A stretch of DNA of 64,000 nt. Source: JBMYTN01 sp049604415. GTDB taxonomy: Bacteria > Pseudomonadota > Alphaproteobacteria > Rhodospirillales > Rhodospirillaceae. A model generated the notes under the pieces. The model had not been told where the DNA came from. It did no database searches and saw nothing but the letters and a program-made list of their open reading frames with translations. Made by a program: the position numbers and the translations under genes. Shown here piece after piece: positions 1 to 9,200 of the stretch (position 1 is the stretch's first letter; every line of letters begins with the position of its first letter). Where the stretch lies: positions 62,001 to 126,000 of the forward strand of contig JBMYTN010000006.1 in NCBI GenBank assembly GCA_049604415.1, written 5' to 3'.

Positions 1-839
1 ACACCGATGGCCGCAATCCCTATGCCCTGATCCCGGTGCTGGTCCGGCTGCGCGACCGCTTGGCCGCTTCGGTGCGGGTCGGAGCGGCGGGGGGCATTGG
101 CACCGGTGAAGCGGCGGCGGCGGCGTTTTTGCTCGGTGCGGATTATGTGGTCACCGGCTCGGTCAACCAATGCACCCCGGAGGCTGGCACCAGCATTGCC
201 GCCAAAGACCGTCTTGCGGCGATGGGGCCGGAGGACACCGCCTACGCGCCTTCGGGCCAGTATTTCGAAACCGGTGCCCGGGTCCAGGTGCTGAAAAAAG
301 GCACTTTGTTCGCCTCCCGGGCCAACACGCTCTATGACATTTACCGCACCCATGAGGCGGTTGAGGATCTGGGCACCGCGCTGCAAGCCCGGATCGAGGG
401 CTGGTTTGGTGTCACCCTCGACCAAGCCTGGGCCGATTGCCAGGCCTTTTGGCCCACTGAGGAATTGGAGCGGGCCGACCGGGCGCCGAAACACAAGCTG
501 GCTTTGATCTTGCGTTGGTATTTTGGTCGTTCAACCCGCTTGGCCCTGGAGGGGGACTCGGCCCGGGCGGCGGATTTCCAAATCCATTGCGGCCCGGCTT
601 TGGGCGCGTTTAATGATCTGGTTCGGGGCACGGCGCTGGAGTCCTGGCAGGCCCGGCATGCGGATCTGGTGGCGGAAAAGATCATGGGGGATGCGGCGGC
701 GCTGTTGCAGCGCGCTGGTCTTGCCGGGCTTTCCGGTGTTTCAGGGCTTTCCGGTCATTCAGGTCTCTCGGGGAAATCTGGTTTTTCAGGGCCGTCCGGA
801 CCGGTGTCCGGTGCGCGGTTTGGTGGAGAGGGTGCGTGA
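1..839 (+). CDS. PfaD-family trans-acting enoyl reductase, C-terminal part (5' end outside window)
   Basis: The reading frame is open from base 3 and runs left out of the window, so the GTG at 36 is not the true start. The visible part contains the flavin/phosphate-binding stretch AAGGIGTGEAAAAAFLLGAD followed by GSVNQCTPEAGTS, typical of the nitronate monooxygenase-like fold of PfaD proteins. These reduce enoyl-ACP intermediates in trans for polyunsaturated fatty acid and trans-AT polyketide synthases. The C-terminus carries an odd low-complexity tail (about 725-800) of GLSG/SGxSG repeats that is not part of the family fold. Two exporters and a type II thioesterase follow on the same strand, so this is probably the last synthase-associated enzyme of a biosynthetic cluster. 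Family assignment is firm; the product is unknown. Confidence 0.85.
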   Translation, partial: TDGRNPYALIPVLVRLRDRLAASVRVGAAGGIGTGEAAAAAFLLGADYVVTGSVNQCTPEAGTSIAAKDRLAAMGPEDTAYAPSGQYFETGARVQVLKKGTLFASRANTLYDIYRTHEAVEDLGTALQARIEGWFGVTLDQAWADCQAFWPTEELERADRAPKHKLALILRWYFGRSTRLALEGDSARAADFQIHCGPALGAFNDLVRGTALESWQARHADLVAEKIMGDAAALLQRAGLAGLSGVSGLSGHSGLSGKSGFSGPSGPVSGARFGGEGA

Positions 840-933
840 GCGCACAGCTTTCCCTTTGCGCTGCACAACCTGTTGGGCATAGTGTGGCACAGTCTTTCCA
901 CCCTTTGTCAGCCAGTGCCACCGGTTCCGCCCC

Positions 934-2784
934 ATGAAGCTGCTCGACCTCGTCACCACCCGGTCGAAATTCAACCGTGATCGATTGCTGCTTGCCGCCC
1001 TGGTGTCCTCCCTGGGCGGCATGGGCGTGTTGGTGCTGGTCAATTCCGCAGCCCGGGAAATTGCTGCGGACGGCGTCGATAAGGTCGATTGGCTGCTGGC
1101 GGGTATGTTTGCCTTGTGCATTGTCGCCTATGCGGTGGCGCAGTTTCGCCTGATCGCCGATGTGGGGGCGGCGGTGGACGAGGCCGTCGACAGCATGCGG
1201 ATGGGGCTGCTCGACCGGGTGCGCCGGGCCGACTATCGGCGTCTGGAGCGCTTTGGCCGCTCCCGGCTCTATGAGAGCATCACCCAATCGACCCAGACGA
1301 TTTCCCAAAACGCCACCTTCCTGGCCATCGCCTTCCAATCGGCGGTGCTGGTGGTCGTGCTGGCGCTCTATCTGGCCTATGAGTCCTGGATCGCCTTCAC
1401 CCTGGTGGCCTTGATGGTCGCGGTGGCCGGGCGGCGCTATCACCTGCTCGGCAAAAAAATGGGTGTCCGGTTTCAGGAGATGATGGCGGCGGAAAACCGC
1501 CAGTTTGAGAGCGTCACCGACCTGCTGGACGGATTTAAGGAAGCCAAGCTCTGGCGCGAACGCTCCCAGGCCATTGGCGATATCTATGACGAGCTGTCCG
1601 ATGAGGGCACCGAAAGCCGCATCGACACCCAAAATGGCGCCTATCAGCAATTCGTGTTCGGCCAGACCGCGTTTTACGCCATGTTGGCGCTGATGGTGTT
1701 TGTGGTGCCGCTCTATTCGGACAATTTTGACGGAGAAATCACCCAGGCCACCATGGCGGTGCTGTTCCTGATCGGCCCCATTGGCGTGGTGATCCAGTCG
1801 CTGACCACCCTGGCCGGGGCTGAAGCCGCTGCGGCAGGCATGTATCGCTTGGATAAGATCCTGGCTGGGATGGAGGAGGAGACCAATGGCGTCGACCCCT
1901 TCCCAGCCCCGTTCCGCGAAGTCCGGATGGATCAGATCCGGTTCACCTATGGCAGCCTGGCCGGGCTGGATGGCGCGGACGTGAACGGCATCGGCCCGGC
2001 TCCTGGCGCGCGATCTGACCCAGCTGAGAGCGCGGGCGATCCGGAGGCACCACCAGAGCTTGAGGCTGAGCCAGAGCCGGAGCCGGAGCCGGAGGAAAAG
2101 CCGTTTGCCGTTGGGCCGATCAATCTGACCCTGCGGGCCGGGGAGTTGGTTTTCCTGACCGGCGGCAATGGCTCGGGCAAGACCACCCTGATCCGGCTGC
2201 TGACCGGTTTATATCGCCCCGATGGGGGCGAAATCCGGGTCAATGGCGAACCAGTTTCCGACATGCGCCGTCCGGATTTCCGGGAACTGACCGCCTCGGT
2301 GTTCTCCGACGTCCATCTGTTTCCCCGGCTCTATGGTCTGAGCGAAAGCGGGCAGGAGCGGGTGCGCTCCCTGCTGCCCTTGTTTGAAATGGACGCCAAG
2401 GTCAGCTTCGATGGCGACCGGTTCTCGACCATCGACCTGTCCCAAGGCCAGAAAAAGCGCTTGGCCCTGATCGCCACTTTGGCTGAGGAAAAGCCGATCC
2501 TGGTGCTTGATGAATGGGCGGCGGACCAGGATCCGCGTTTCCGCAAGATCTTCTACCGCAAGATCCTGCCAGCCCTGAAAGAGATCGGGCTCTGCGTCAT
2601 CGCCGTGACCCATGACGACCATTATTTCGATGGCGCGGACCGGCGGCTGCATATGGATATGGGGGCGTTGGAGGAATTGCCGGTGCCCACCAAGCCTGGC
2701 CCGCCCTCGATCCTGAACGGGGCGTCCTCCAAATCTGAGGCGGCGGACAAAGACGGGTCTGCCAAACCCGAGGAGGCGCACTGA
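934..2784 (+). CDS. Cyclic-peptide-type ABC exporter, fused permease/ATPase (first of two)
   Basis: 616-residue half transporter: about six membrane helices in residues 15-300, then a nucleotide-binding domain. Walker A GGNGSGKTT, signature LSQGQKKRLAL and Walker B LVLDEWAADQDP are intact. The DEWAADQDP form is characteristic of the PvdE/SyrD 'cyclic peptide transporter' group that exports siderophore precursors and lipopeptides. A roughly 50-residue Pro/Glu-rich insert (about residues 350-390, with an EPEPEPEPEE run) sits inside the N-terminal part of the ATPase domain between the first strands, where family members are compact. ATG at 934 is 95 bases after the PfaD-like gene. The next gene overlaps it (stop 2782-2784, ATG 2784). 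Likely exports the product of the upstream synthase cluster, alone or as a heterodimer with the next protein. Confidence 0.88.
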   Translation: MKLLDLVTTRSKFNRDRLLLAALVSSLGGMGVLVLVNSAAREIAADGVDKVDWLLAGMFALCIVAYAVAQFRLIADVGAAVDEAVDSMRMGLLDRVRRADYRRLERFGRSRLYESITQSTQTISQNATFLAIAFQSAVLVVVLALYLAYESWIAFTLVALMVAVAGRRYHLLGKKMGVRFQEMMAAENRQFESVTDLLDGFKEAKLWRERSQAIGDIYDELSDEGTESRIDTQNGAYQQFVFGQTAFYAMLALMVFVVPLYSDNFDGEITQATMAVLFLIGPIGVVIQSLTTLAGAEAAAAGMYRLDKILAGMEEETNGVDPFPAPFREVRMDQIRFTYGSLAGLDGADVNGIGPAPGARSDPAESAGDPEAPPELEAEPEPEPEPEEKPFAVGPINLTLRAGELVFLTGGNGSGKTTLIRLLTGLYRPDGGEIRVNGEPVSDMRRPDFRELTASVFSDVHLFPRLYGLSESGQERVRSLLPLFEMDAKVSFDGDRFSTIDLSQGQKKRLALIATLAEEKPILVLDEWAADQDPRFRKIFYRKILPALKEIGLCVIAVTHDDHYFDGADRRLHMDMGALEELPVPTKPGPPSILNGASSKSEAADKDGSAKPEEAH

Positions 2785-4541
2785 TGGAACTATTTCGCCT
2801 GTTGCGCCTCCATGCCTCGGTCGATTTGCGCCGTTTGGGGATCATGACCTTCCTGGCCGGGATCTCGACCACCATGATCCTGGCCATCGTCAATGAGGCG
2901 GTCATGGGCTCCACCCAGACCGATGGCGACCAACAGCAGGGTGGGGAAACCGGCTTTGAGGCAATCCAGCAAAGCCTGCAGGGGGTGCTGGCCAGCTCGA
3001 TGGACTATGCCGCGACCGATGGCGGTGGCGGCGATGGCCCGAGCCTGCGCCTTGCGATGATGTTTATCGCCGCCATTGGCCTCTATATCATCACCCAACG
3101 CTGGGTGATGGCGACCTCGGCCCGGGAAGTCGAAACCCTGGTCGGCTCCTTGCGCAAATGGATTTTTGAGGATGCCCGGGCCGCAGATCTCCAGGCCATG
3201 GAGCGCTTGGGCACAGGGCCGATTTATGCCGGTCTGACCCAGGAAACCCAGACCATTTCCCGCAATCTGCCGATCATGGTCATTGGCGCGCAGCAGATCG
3301 TCATGCTGGTCTGTGTCGGGGCTTATATGGCGATCCTCTCCACCGAGGCCTTTTTCGCCGCTGTGGGCTTTTTGATCATCGCCGTGGTGGTGCATATCAA
3401 GCGGATGGAGGTCCACAATGCCCGCATGGTCGACGCCCATCGCGAGGAGGCCAAGGTCTTCGCCGGGCTGGGGCATTTGCTGGATGGCTTTAAGGAAATC
3501 CGTGTCAGCCGCGCCCGGGCCGAGGGCGTCATGGGCGATTTGGCCTTGGCGTCGGGCTCGACCCGGGTGATCAAAACCCAAATCAAGGCCGGTTGGGCCT
3601 TTGAATTCGTCCTGTTCCAATTGGCGTTTTATCTGTTGCTGGCGATCATGGTTTTCGTGGTGCCGATGTTCACCGAGGATTTCCACGATGTGATCGTCCC
3701 GGCCTCCACCGCAGCTTTGTTCATGATCGGCCCCGTTGGCGTGGTCGCCCAGGCGATCCCGATGCTGGCAGATTCCGACCGGGCGGTGCGCAATGTGGAA
3801 GCCCTGCGCGCCCATTTGAAACAGGCCCTGGCCGAGGGCGAAGACGAGGCGGCAGAGGAGATTGAGGGCCCGTTGCGCTCGGTCCGTCTGGAGGACGCCA
3901 CTTTCAGCTATGTGGATGGCCAGGGCCGGACCGGCTTTTCCGTCGGTCCGCTATCGGCGACCTTCACGGCGGGCAGCATCACCTTTGTTACCGGCGGCAA
4001 TGGGTCAGGCAAATCGACCATGATGCGCCTGGTGACCGCTTTGGCCCGCCCGCGCGAAGGCAGCATGCTGGTCAATGACACGCCCTTAAGGCCCGGGCAG
4101 CGCCAAGATTATCGTGACCGGATCGGTGCGATCTTTTCCGACTTCCATTTGTTCCGCCGCGCCTATGGCCTAGAAGACTCCGATCCAGATCTGGTGGCCA
4201 AGCTGCTTGAGGAGTTTGGCCTAAGCAAAAAAACCCGCTTTGAAGACGGTGCCTTTTCCACCATTGATCTGTCCACTGGCCAGCGCAAACGCCTTGCCCT
4301 GATCCAGGTCATGCTGGAGGACAAGGAAATGGTCGTGCTCGACGAATGGGCCGCCGACCAGGACCCGACCTTCCGCAAACGGTTTTACGAGGACTTGCTG
4401 CCGGAGCTGAAGGCCCGGGGCAAGATCGTGGTCTGCGTCACCCATGATGACCGCTGGTTTGGCATCGCCGACCAGATCCTGCATATGGATTATGGCCGCT
4501 TTGTCACCGAGGGTTGGGGCAGTGACGGGGCTGCCCCGTGA
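2784..4541 (+). CDS. Cyclic-peptide-type ABC exporter, fused permease/ATPase (second of two)
   Basis: 585-residue paralogue of the preceding protein with the same layout: N-terminal membrane domain and C-terminal ATPase with Walker A GGNGSGKST, signature LSTGQRKRLALI and Walker B VVLDEWAADQDP. It lacks the Pro/Glu-rich insert but has an extra Gln/Gly-rich periplasmic or loop segment after the first helix (about residues 45-90). Its start overlaps the previous stop by one base, and its own stop overlaps the GTG of the thioesterase gene, indicating tight translational coupling. Both paralogues keep all catalytic motifs, so a heterodimer with two active sites or two separate homodimers are both possible. 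Confidence 0.88.
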   Translation: MELFRLLRLHASVDLRRLGIMTFLAGISTTMILAIVNEAVMGSTQTDGDQQQGGETGFEAIQQSLQGVLASSMDYAATDGGGGDGPSLRLAMMFIAAIGLYIITQRWVMATSAREVETLVGSLRKWIFEDARAADLQAMERLGTGPIYAGLTQETQTISRNLPIMVIGAQQIVMLVCVGAYMAILSTEAFFAAVGFLIIAVVVHIKRMEVHNARMVDAHREEAKVFAGLGHLLDGFKEIRVSRARAEGVMGDLALASGSTRVIKTQIKAGWAFEFVLFQLAFYLLLAIMVFVVPMFTEDFHDVIVPASTAALFMIGPVGVVAQAIPMLADSDRAVRNVEALRAHLKQALAEGEDEAAEEIEGPLRSVRLEDATFSYVDGQGRTGFSVGPLSATFTAGSITFVTGGNGSGKSTMMRLVTALARPREGSMLVNDTPLRPGQRQDYRDRIGAIFSDFHLFRRAYGLEDSDPDLVAKLLEEFGLSKKTRFEDGAFSTIDLSTGQRKRLALIQVMLEDKEMVVLDEWAADQDPTFRKRFYEDLLPELKARGKIVVCVTHDDRWFGIADQILHMDYGRFVTEGWGSDGAAP

Positions 4542-5374
4542 CCGCAGCCCCCAAAAGCCCGGATCCGCAGCTCTCAAAAGCGTCCGCACCCTCATCTCCG
4601 GCCATATCTTCTCCACAGCCTTCGCCTGAGGCCAAGCGCTCGCCCTGGCTGACCGCCTTCCGCCCGGTGGAAAACCCCCGGCTGCGCATCGTCTGCTTTC
4701 CCTATGCCGGGGCCGGGGCGTCGGCCTATCGCCTCTGGCCCGCTGCAGCGCCCGAAGACGTGGAGGTTTTGGCGGTTCAACTGCCAGGCCGGGAAAACCG
4801 GTTGCGCGATCCTGTGCTGACGGATGTGGCCAATGTGGTGCCGCCTTTGGTCAGGGCCCTGCGGCCCCTGGCGGACAAGGTGCCCATGGTGCTGTTTGGC
4901 CATTCCATGGGCGCAGCCATCGCCCATGATGTGGCCCGCACCCTGATTGCCGGGGGCACGGCCCCGGCGGCGCTGGTGTTTTCCGGGCGGCGTCCGGGCC
5001 ATTTGGGGCCGCAGAAGGACCCACTCCATCTGCTGGAGGAACCGGCTTTTCTGGAGGCCATCCGGCAAATGGGTGGCACCCCGAAAGAGGTTTTTGAGCA
5101 TCCGGAATTGCTTGAGGTTTTGATCCCGGTCCTGCGGGCGGATTTCCAAATGTCAGAAACCTATGCCCGCAGCCTGGGTCAGCCTTTCCCGATGCCGGTC
5201 TTGATCTTGGCCGGGGCGAAGGACCAAGAAGCCCCGCCGGAGACGGTGATGGCGTGGCAGGACCTCGCCGGGGGGACCGTCGAAAGCCATGTTTATGAGG
5301 ACGGACATTTCTTCCTCCACCCCCATTGCGGTGACATTATCGCCCGAATTTTGCGTTTGATCGCTTCGGCTTGA
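4538..5374 (+). CDS. Type II thioesterase (GrsT/TEII family)
   Basis: 278-residue alpha/beta hydrolase. The nucleophile elbow GHSMGAAIAHDV carries the catalytic Ser, the Asp is in ILAGAKDQEAPPE, and the His is in EDGHFFLHPH, all in the order expected for editing thioesterases of NRPS/PKS systems. The N-terminus FPYAGAGASAYRLW is the usual family start after a roughly 35-residue Ser/Pro-rich extension. It removes misprimed acyl or aminoacyl groups from carrier proteins. GTG start with a 4-base GTGA overlap with the upstream exporter gene, so it is co-translated with it. Its presence supports a modular NRPS/PKS cluster extending left of the window. Confidence 0.88.
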   Translation: MTAAPKSPDPQLSKASAPSSPAISSPQPSPEAKRSPWLTAFRPVENPRLRIVCFPYAGAGASAYRLWPAAAPEDVEVLAVQLPGRENRLRDPVLTDVANVVPPLVRALRPLADKVPMVLFGHSMGAAIAHDVARTLIAGGTAPAALVFSGRRPGHLGPQKDPLHLLEEPAFLEAIRQMGGTPKEVFEHPELLEVLIPVLRADFQMSETYARSLGQPFPMPVLILAGAKDQEAPPETVMAWQDLAGGTVESHVYEDGHFFLHPHCGDIIARILRLIASA

Positions 5375-5399
5375 CATAAAGCAATTTAACTTAAGCTAA
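5371..5399 (+). promoter_or_regulatory. Possible promoter before the signalling operon
   Basis: A perfect TTGACA (5371-5376) overlaps the thioesterase stop codon and is followed by AT-rich sequence with a weak -10-like TAAGCT/AGCTAA around 5392-5399. The -10 match is poor, so this is only a candidate start point for the operon beginning at 5502. Confidence 0.3.
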
Positions 5400-5501
5400 A
5401 GGTCTGTATTTCATCCTGTCCGGGGTGCAGTGCGATTGACTCTACCCCTCCCCGCAAGTAGCGTTCGACCACGCTAACTCCAGAAAAAATAGGGGCAATT
5501 C

Positions 5502-6275
5502 ATGCGATGCATCATCTCTAGACTTTTGACCCTAGGTTCACTCATTGGTCTGATGGTTGGACTGGGCTCTGCCAGCGCCCAGGCGTCTGACTCCCTGCGG
5601 ATTCTGACGGAGATTTTGCCGCCCTACCAATTCCAGGACGAGGCCCAGGCTGATCCGGTTTTGAAGGGCATCTCGATCGAGATCGTCCAGGCCATCCAAG
5701 AACGGGTGGGCGATGAAACACCCCACGAGGTGCTGCCTTGGAGCCGGGCGCTGAAACTGGTGAAGAAGAATCCGAATACCTTCCTGTTCTCCACCGCCCG
5801 GACGCCGGAGCGCGAAGAACAATTCAAATGGATTGGACCTCTGGCGCCGTTGGAAATGGTGTTCTTCATCAAAAAGGGCTCCGGGGTTGAAATCACATCA
5901 ATGGATCAAGCCAAAACCATTGACCGGATTGGTGTGACCAAGAATGTCGCCACCCACGAGATTCTGACGGAGATGGGATTTGAAAATCTGGATGTGATGC
6001 AAAGCGGCTCGGACGACAAAAACATCTCGCGTCTTGTGAAGGGCCGCATCGATACGTGGCCGACCGCCTATTACGCCGGGATCTACAGCGCCCGGCTTTA
6101 TGGTGAGCTTGACCAGATCGAGGTGGTTCCCAATGTGACCATTCTCTCCGGATCGCTCTATATCGCGGTCAATAAGGAAACCCCGGACGCTTTGGTGCAA
6201 AAATGGCAAGACGCGCTGGATGCCCTGCGCGCCGAGGGTGTCGTCGAGGCCATCACCGCCCGGTATGACCGGTAA
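5502..6275 (+). CDS. Periplasmic solute-binding protein, family 3 (SBP_bac_3-like)
   Basis: 257 residues with a signal peptide (about residues 1-28, ending SASAQA-SD) followed by a bilobal binding fold: LRILTEILPPYQFQDE, then IEIVQAIQERVG and a second lobe. This resembles amino-acid-type periplasmic binding proteins, but no ABC permease or ATPase is adjacent. Instead it sits 9 bases before a giant sensor whose own periplasmic part contains the same kind of domain, so it may be a ligand scavenger or co-sensor for that system. AGGGGC about 6 bases before ATG 5502 fits a ribosome-binding site. The ligand cannot be deduced. Confidence 0.75.
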   Translation: MRCIISRLLTLGSLIGLMVGLGSASAQASDSLRILTEILPPYQFQDEAQADPVLKGISIEIVQAIQERVGDETPHEVLPWSRALKLVKKNPNTFLFSTARTPEREEQFKWIGPLAPLEMVFFIKKGSGVEITSMDQAKTIDRIGVTKNVATHEILTEMGFENLDVMQSGSDDKNISRLVKGRIDTWPTAYYAGIYSARLYGELDQIEVVPNVTILSGSLYIAVNKETPDALVQKWQDALDALRAEGVVEAITARYDR

Positions 6276-6284
6276 GGAGCGTTG

Positions 6285-9200
6285 ATGACCCCCTCTGGGC
6301 GATCTTTTCCAGCCGGTAGCCTGGCACTGCTTGGCCCTGTGCTTAGCACCGTGATGGCGCGCAGCCTTATGGTGCTGATGGCGGTGCTGTGGCTGGGTAT
6401 GGGCACGCCTGGGGATGGTTTTGCCCAAACAACCGGATCGCCGGAGCAAACCCAAGCCAGCGCGGGTGACGCGCTCGCCGAAAGCCTCGCCCGATTTACC
6501 GCGCGCGCCATCTACAATCTGGACAATGACCAACTGCGCGCGGTTGTGGACCCCTTCCTGGAGCAGAATCAAAACATTAGGGGTTTGCGGGTCATCGAAA
6601 GCATCGATGACGAGCTGATGCTCAGCTATTACCGCGATCTCGACAGCGGGGCAGTGGTTTTTGACGATGTCCTGCCGTCCAATGTGATGGAGTTGGACCG
6701 CTTCAGCGCCAAAAGCGTTTTTGAAGGCGAGGTGATCGGGACGATCCAGATCTGGGTCGAGGTCGCCAATGAGCTGGGTTTGACGCCTGCGGAACTGGCC
6801 TGGATCAGGGACAATCCGGTGATCCGGGTCCACAATGAGACCAATTGGCCGCCCTTCAATTTTGCCATTGGTGGCAACCCCAGGGGCCTATCCATCGATG
6901 TGATGAACCTGCTGGCGGAAAAAACCGGCCTTCAGGTGGAGTATGTCACCGGTCCGAGCTGGAGTGACTTTTTGCAGATGATGCGGGCGGGCGAGTTGGA
7001 CGTCATGCTCAACATCGTCAAGACCGAAGAGCGGCAAACCTATCTGCTCTACACACCACCTTACATGTCCAACCCCAATGCGATCCTCAGCCGTCGAGAT
7101 CAGCGTTTCACCGATGTGGAAAGCTTAAACGGCAAGACCGTCGCGGTGCCCAAAGGGTTCTTTTTTGAAGAGGTGCTGGCCCGGGATTATCCTGATATCA
7201 AGCTGCTTACCGTGGTTGATATTCTGGCCGGGATGAAGGCGGTGGCCTTTGGCGATGCCGATGCCGCCTTTGGCGAACTGGCGGTGCTGCAATATCTGCT
7301 GGCGGAAAACATGCTCGGCGATCTGGTGATCTCCGGCGAGGTTGAGCTGGGCAATCCGGAATATTCTCTGCTGAACATCGCCACCCGGATCGATAGCCCG
7401 GAGCTGGCTTCGATCCTGACCAAAGCAGTGCGGTCCCTGACACCGGAGACCATGGGACCGCTGCGGGACCGTTGGCTCACCTTTGGCAGCGAAATCGACG
7501 CCCAGGATCCGGACGCTGGCAAAAGCCCGGCGGTGCTGGTCCAGGAACAATTGGCCCAGGAGACCCAGGCCAGCGCCTATCAGGATCTGCTGATCATCGT
7601 CATGGTCCTGGGCGGCATTCTGGTGGCCCTGTTGGTCCTGGGCCGCTTTGTCGCGAAGGGCAATCCGACCCGGCTTTATCGGTCTCGGCCGCTGTTGATC
7701 ATGGGCGTTGGCGTGGTGCTGCTGGTGCTGGGCGGGGTTGTGGTCGGCACCAAATTGGCGCTGGATGTGCTGGAGCGCCAGACCCGGGACCGGATCGCAG
7801 GTAGTTTGATCACCACGGTGGATGGCCGACGCGCCCATGTGGAATCCTGGATCGGCCACCACCTTTTGGTGGGCAAGCAACTGGCCGAAGACCGAGAGCT
7901 GCGCCGGATCGCTATGGAGGTCGCCGAAAGCCCGGATCCGGCGGACAATCTCTATCGCCTGACCTCCTATTTCACGGATCTGGGGGTGGATCACTTTGTC
8001 TTTTTGGATGCCCAGGGCCAAACCTTGGTCGGCGATATTGTCGACAGCCATGCGGTGCCGCTCGACTGGCCGAAAGTGGCCCCCCGGGTGCTGCAAACCC
8101 TGGAAACCGATCTGGCGCTGTTCCTGGGCACCATTAAGGTTTCGACCATCCAGCGTCCCTTGACCCGTCCGATGCCGTTTTTCTCCGTGCCCTTGCCGGG
8201 CGTGAGTTCCGCAAATGCGGAACAAGGCGGCGTGCCTCGGGTCCTGATCATCTCTGCGGCAGAGGGCGAACGCCTCAGCCGGATCATGGCCTTCGGCCAG
8301 CTGTTCTCCACCGGGGAGACCTACGCGTTCTCTGAAGATGGCTTGATGCTCAGCGCCAGCCGCTTTGGCGATCAATTGGTCGAGATGGGGCTGATCCGAT
8401 CACCGGGGGATGAGGTGCTGAATTTGCGGGTGGCGGATCCGGAGGTCGACCTGACCACCGGGGCGCAAAGCCCCCTTGCGCCCGAAGACCGGACCTTGAC
8501 CAAAATGGTTCAATCCGCCCTCCGTGATGGCAGCGGCTTTGATGTCGATGGCACCGGCTATCGGGATTATCGCGGCGTGCCGGTGTTTGGTGCCTGGCAG
8601 TGGATCGCTTCCTCGCAAATTGGCATCACCACCGAAGTGGATGTGGCCGAAGCCTTAGGGCCTTATCAGGAAACCCGGCTGATCCTGCTGTCCTTGGTCG
8701 GCGGTGTGGTGGCCATCGGCCTGGGCTTGACCGGGGTCTCGATCTGGACCGGACGCAGTGCATCGCGCAATTTGTGGGTGGCCAATCAGGAACTGGAGCA
8801 GCGGGTGGAAGAGCGCGCCCAGGACGCGGTCACCAGCGAACGCCGGATGCGCGCCATCATCGACAATGCGGTCGATGGCATCATCACCATTGATGACCAA
8901 GGCACCGTCGAAGACTTTTCCGCCGCCGCCGGTCAGATCTTTGGCTATACGCCGCAAGAGGTCATCGGCCAGAACATCAAAATGCTGATGGCCCCAGAGA
9001 TCGCCCGGGAGCATGACGGCTATCTGTCCGCCTATCGGGCGGGCGGGCGGCCCCATGTGGTGGGCAAAAACCGCGAGGTAACCGGGCGCAAAAAGGATGG
9101 CACCACTTTCCCGATGGACTTGGCGGTGGGCGAAATCCTGATCGAGGGCCGGAAAACCTTCACCGGCATTGTCCGCGACATCAGTGCCCGGAAAAAGGCT

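Noticed and set aside
682..1650. Long minus-strand open frames opposite the exporter genes (also 2790-3815, 7125-8375 and similar).
   Set aside because: High-GC antisense shadows: His/Gln/Gly-rich translations with no domain, opposite well-supported genes.
934..4541. The two cyclic-peptide exporters as transporters of the lasso peptide.
   Set aside because: About 50 kb away and translationally coupled to a PfaD/thioesterase locus; no evidence links them.
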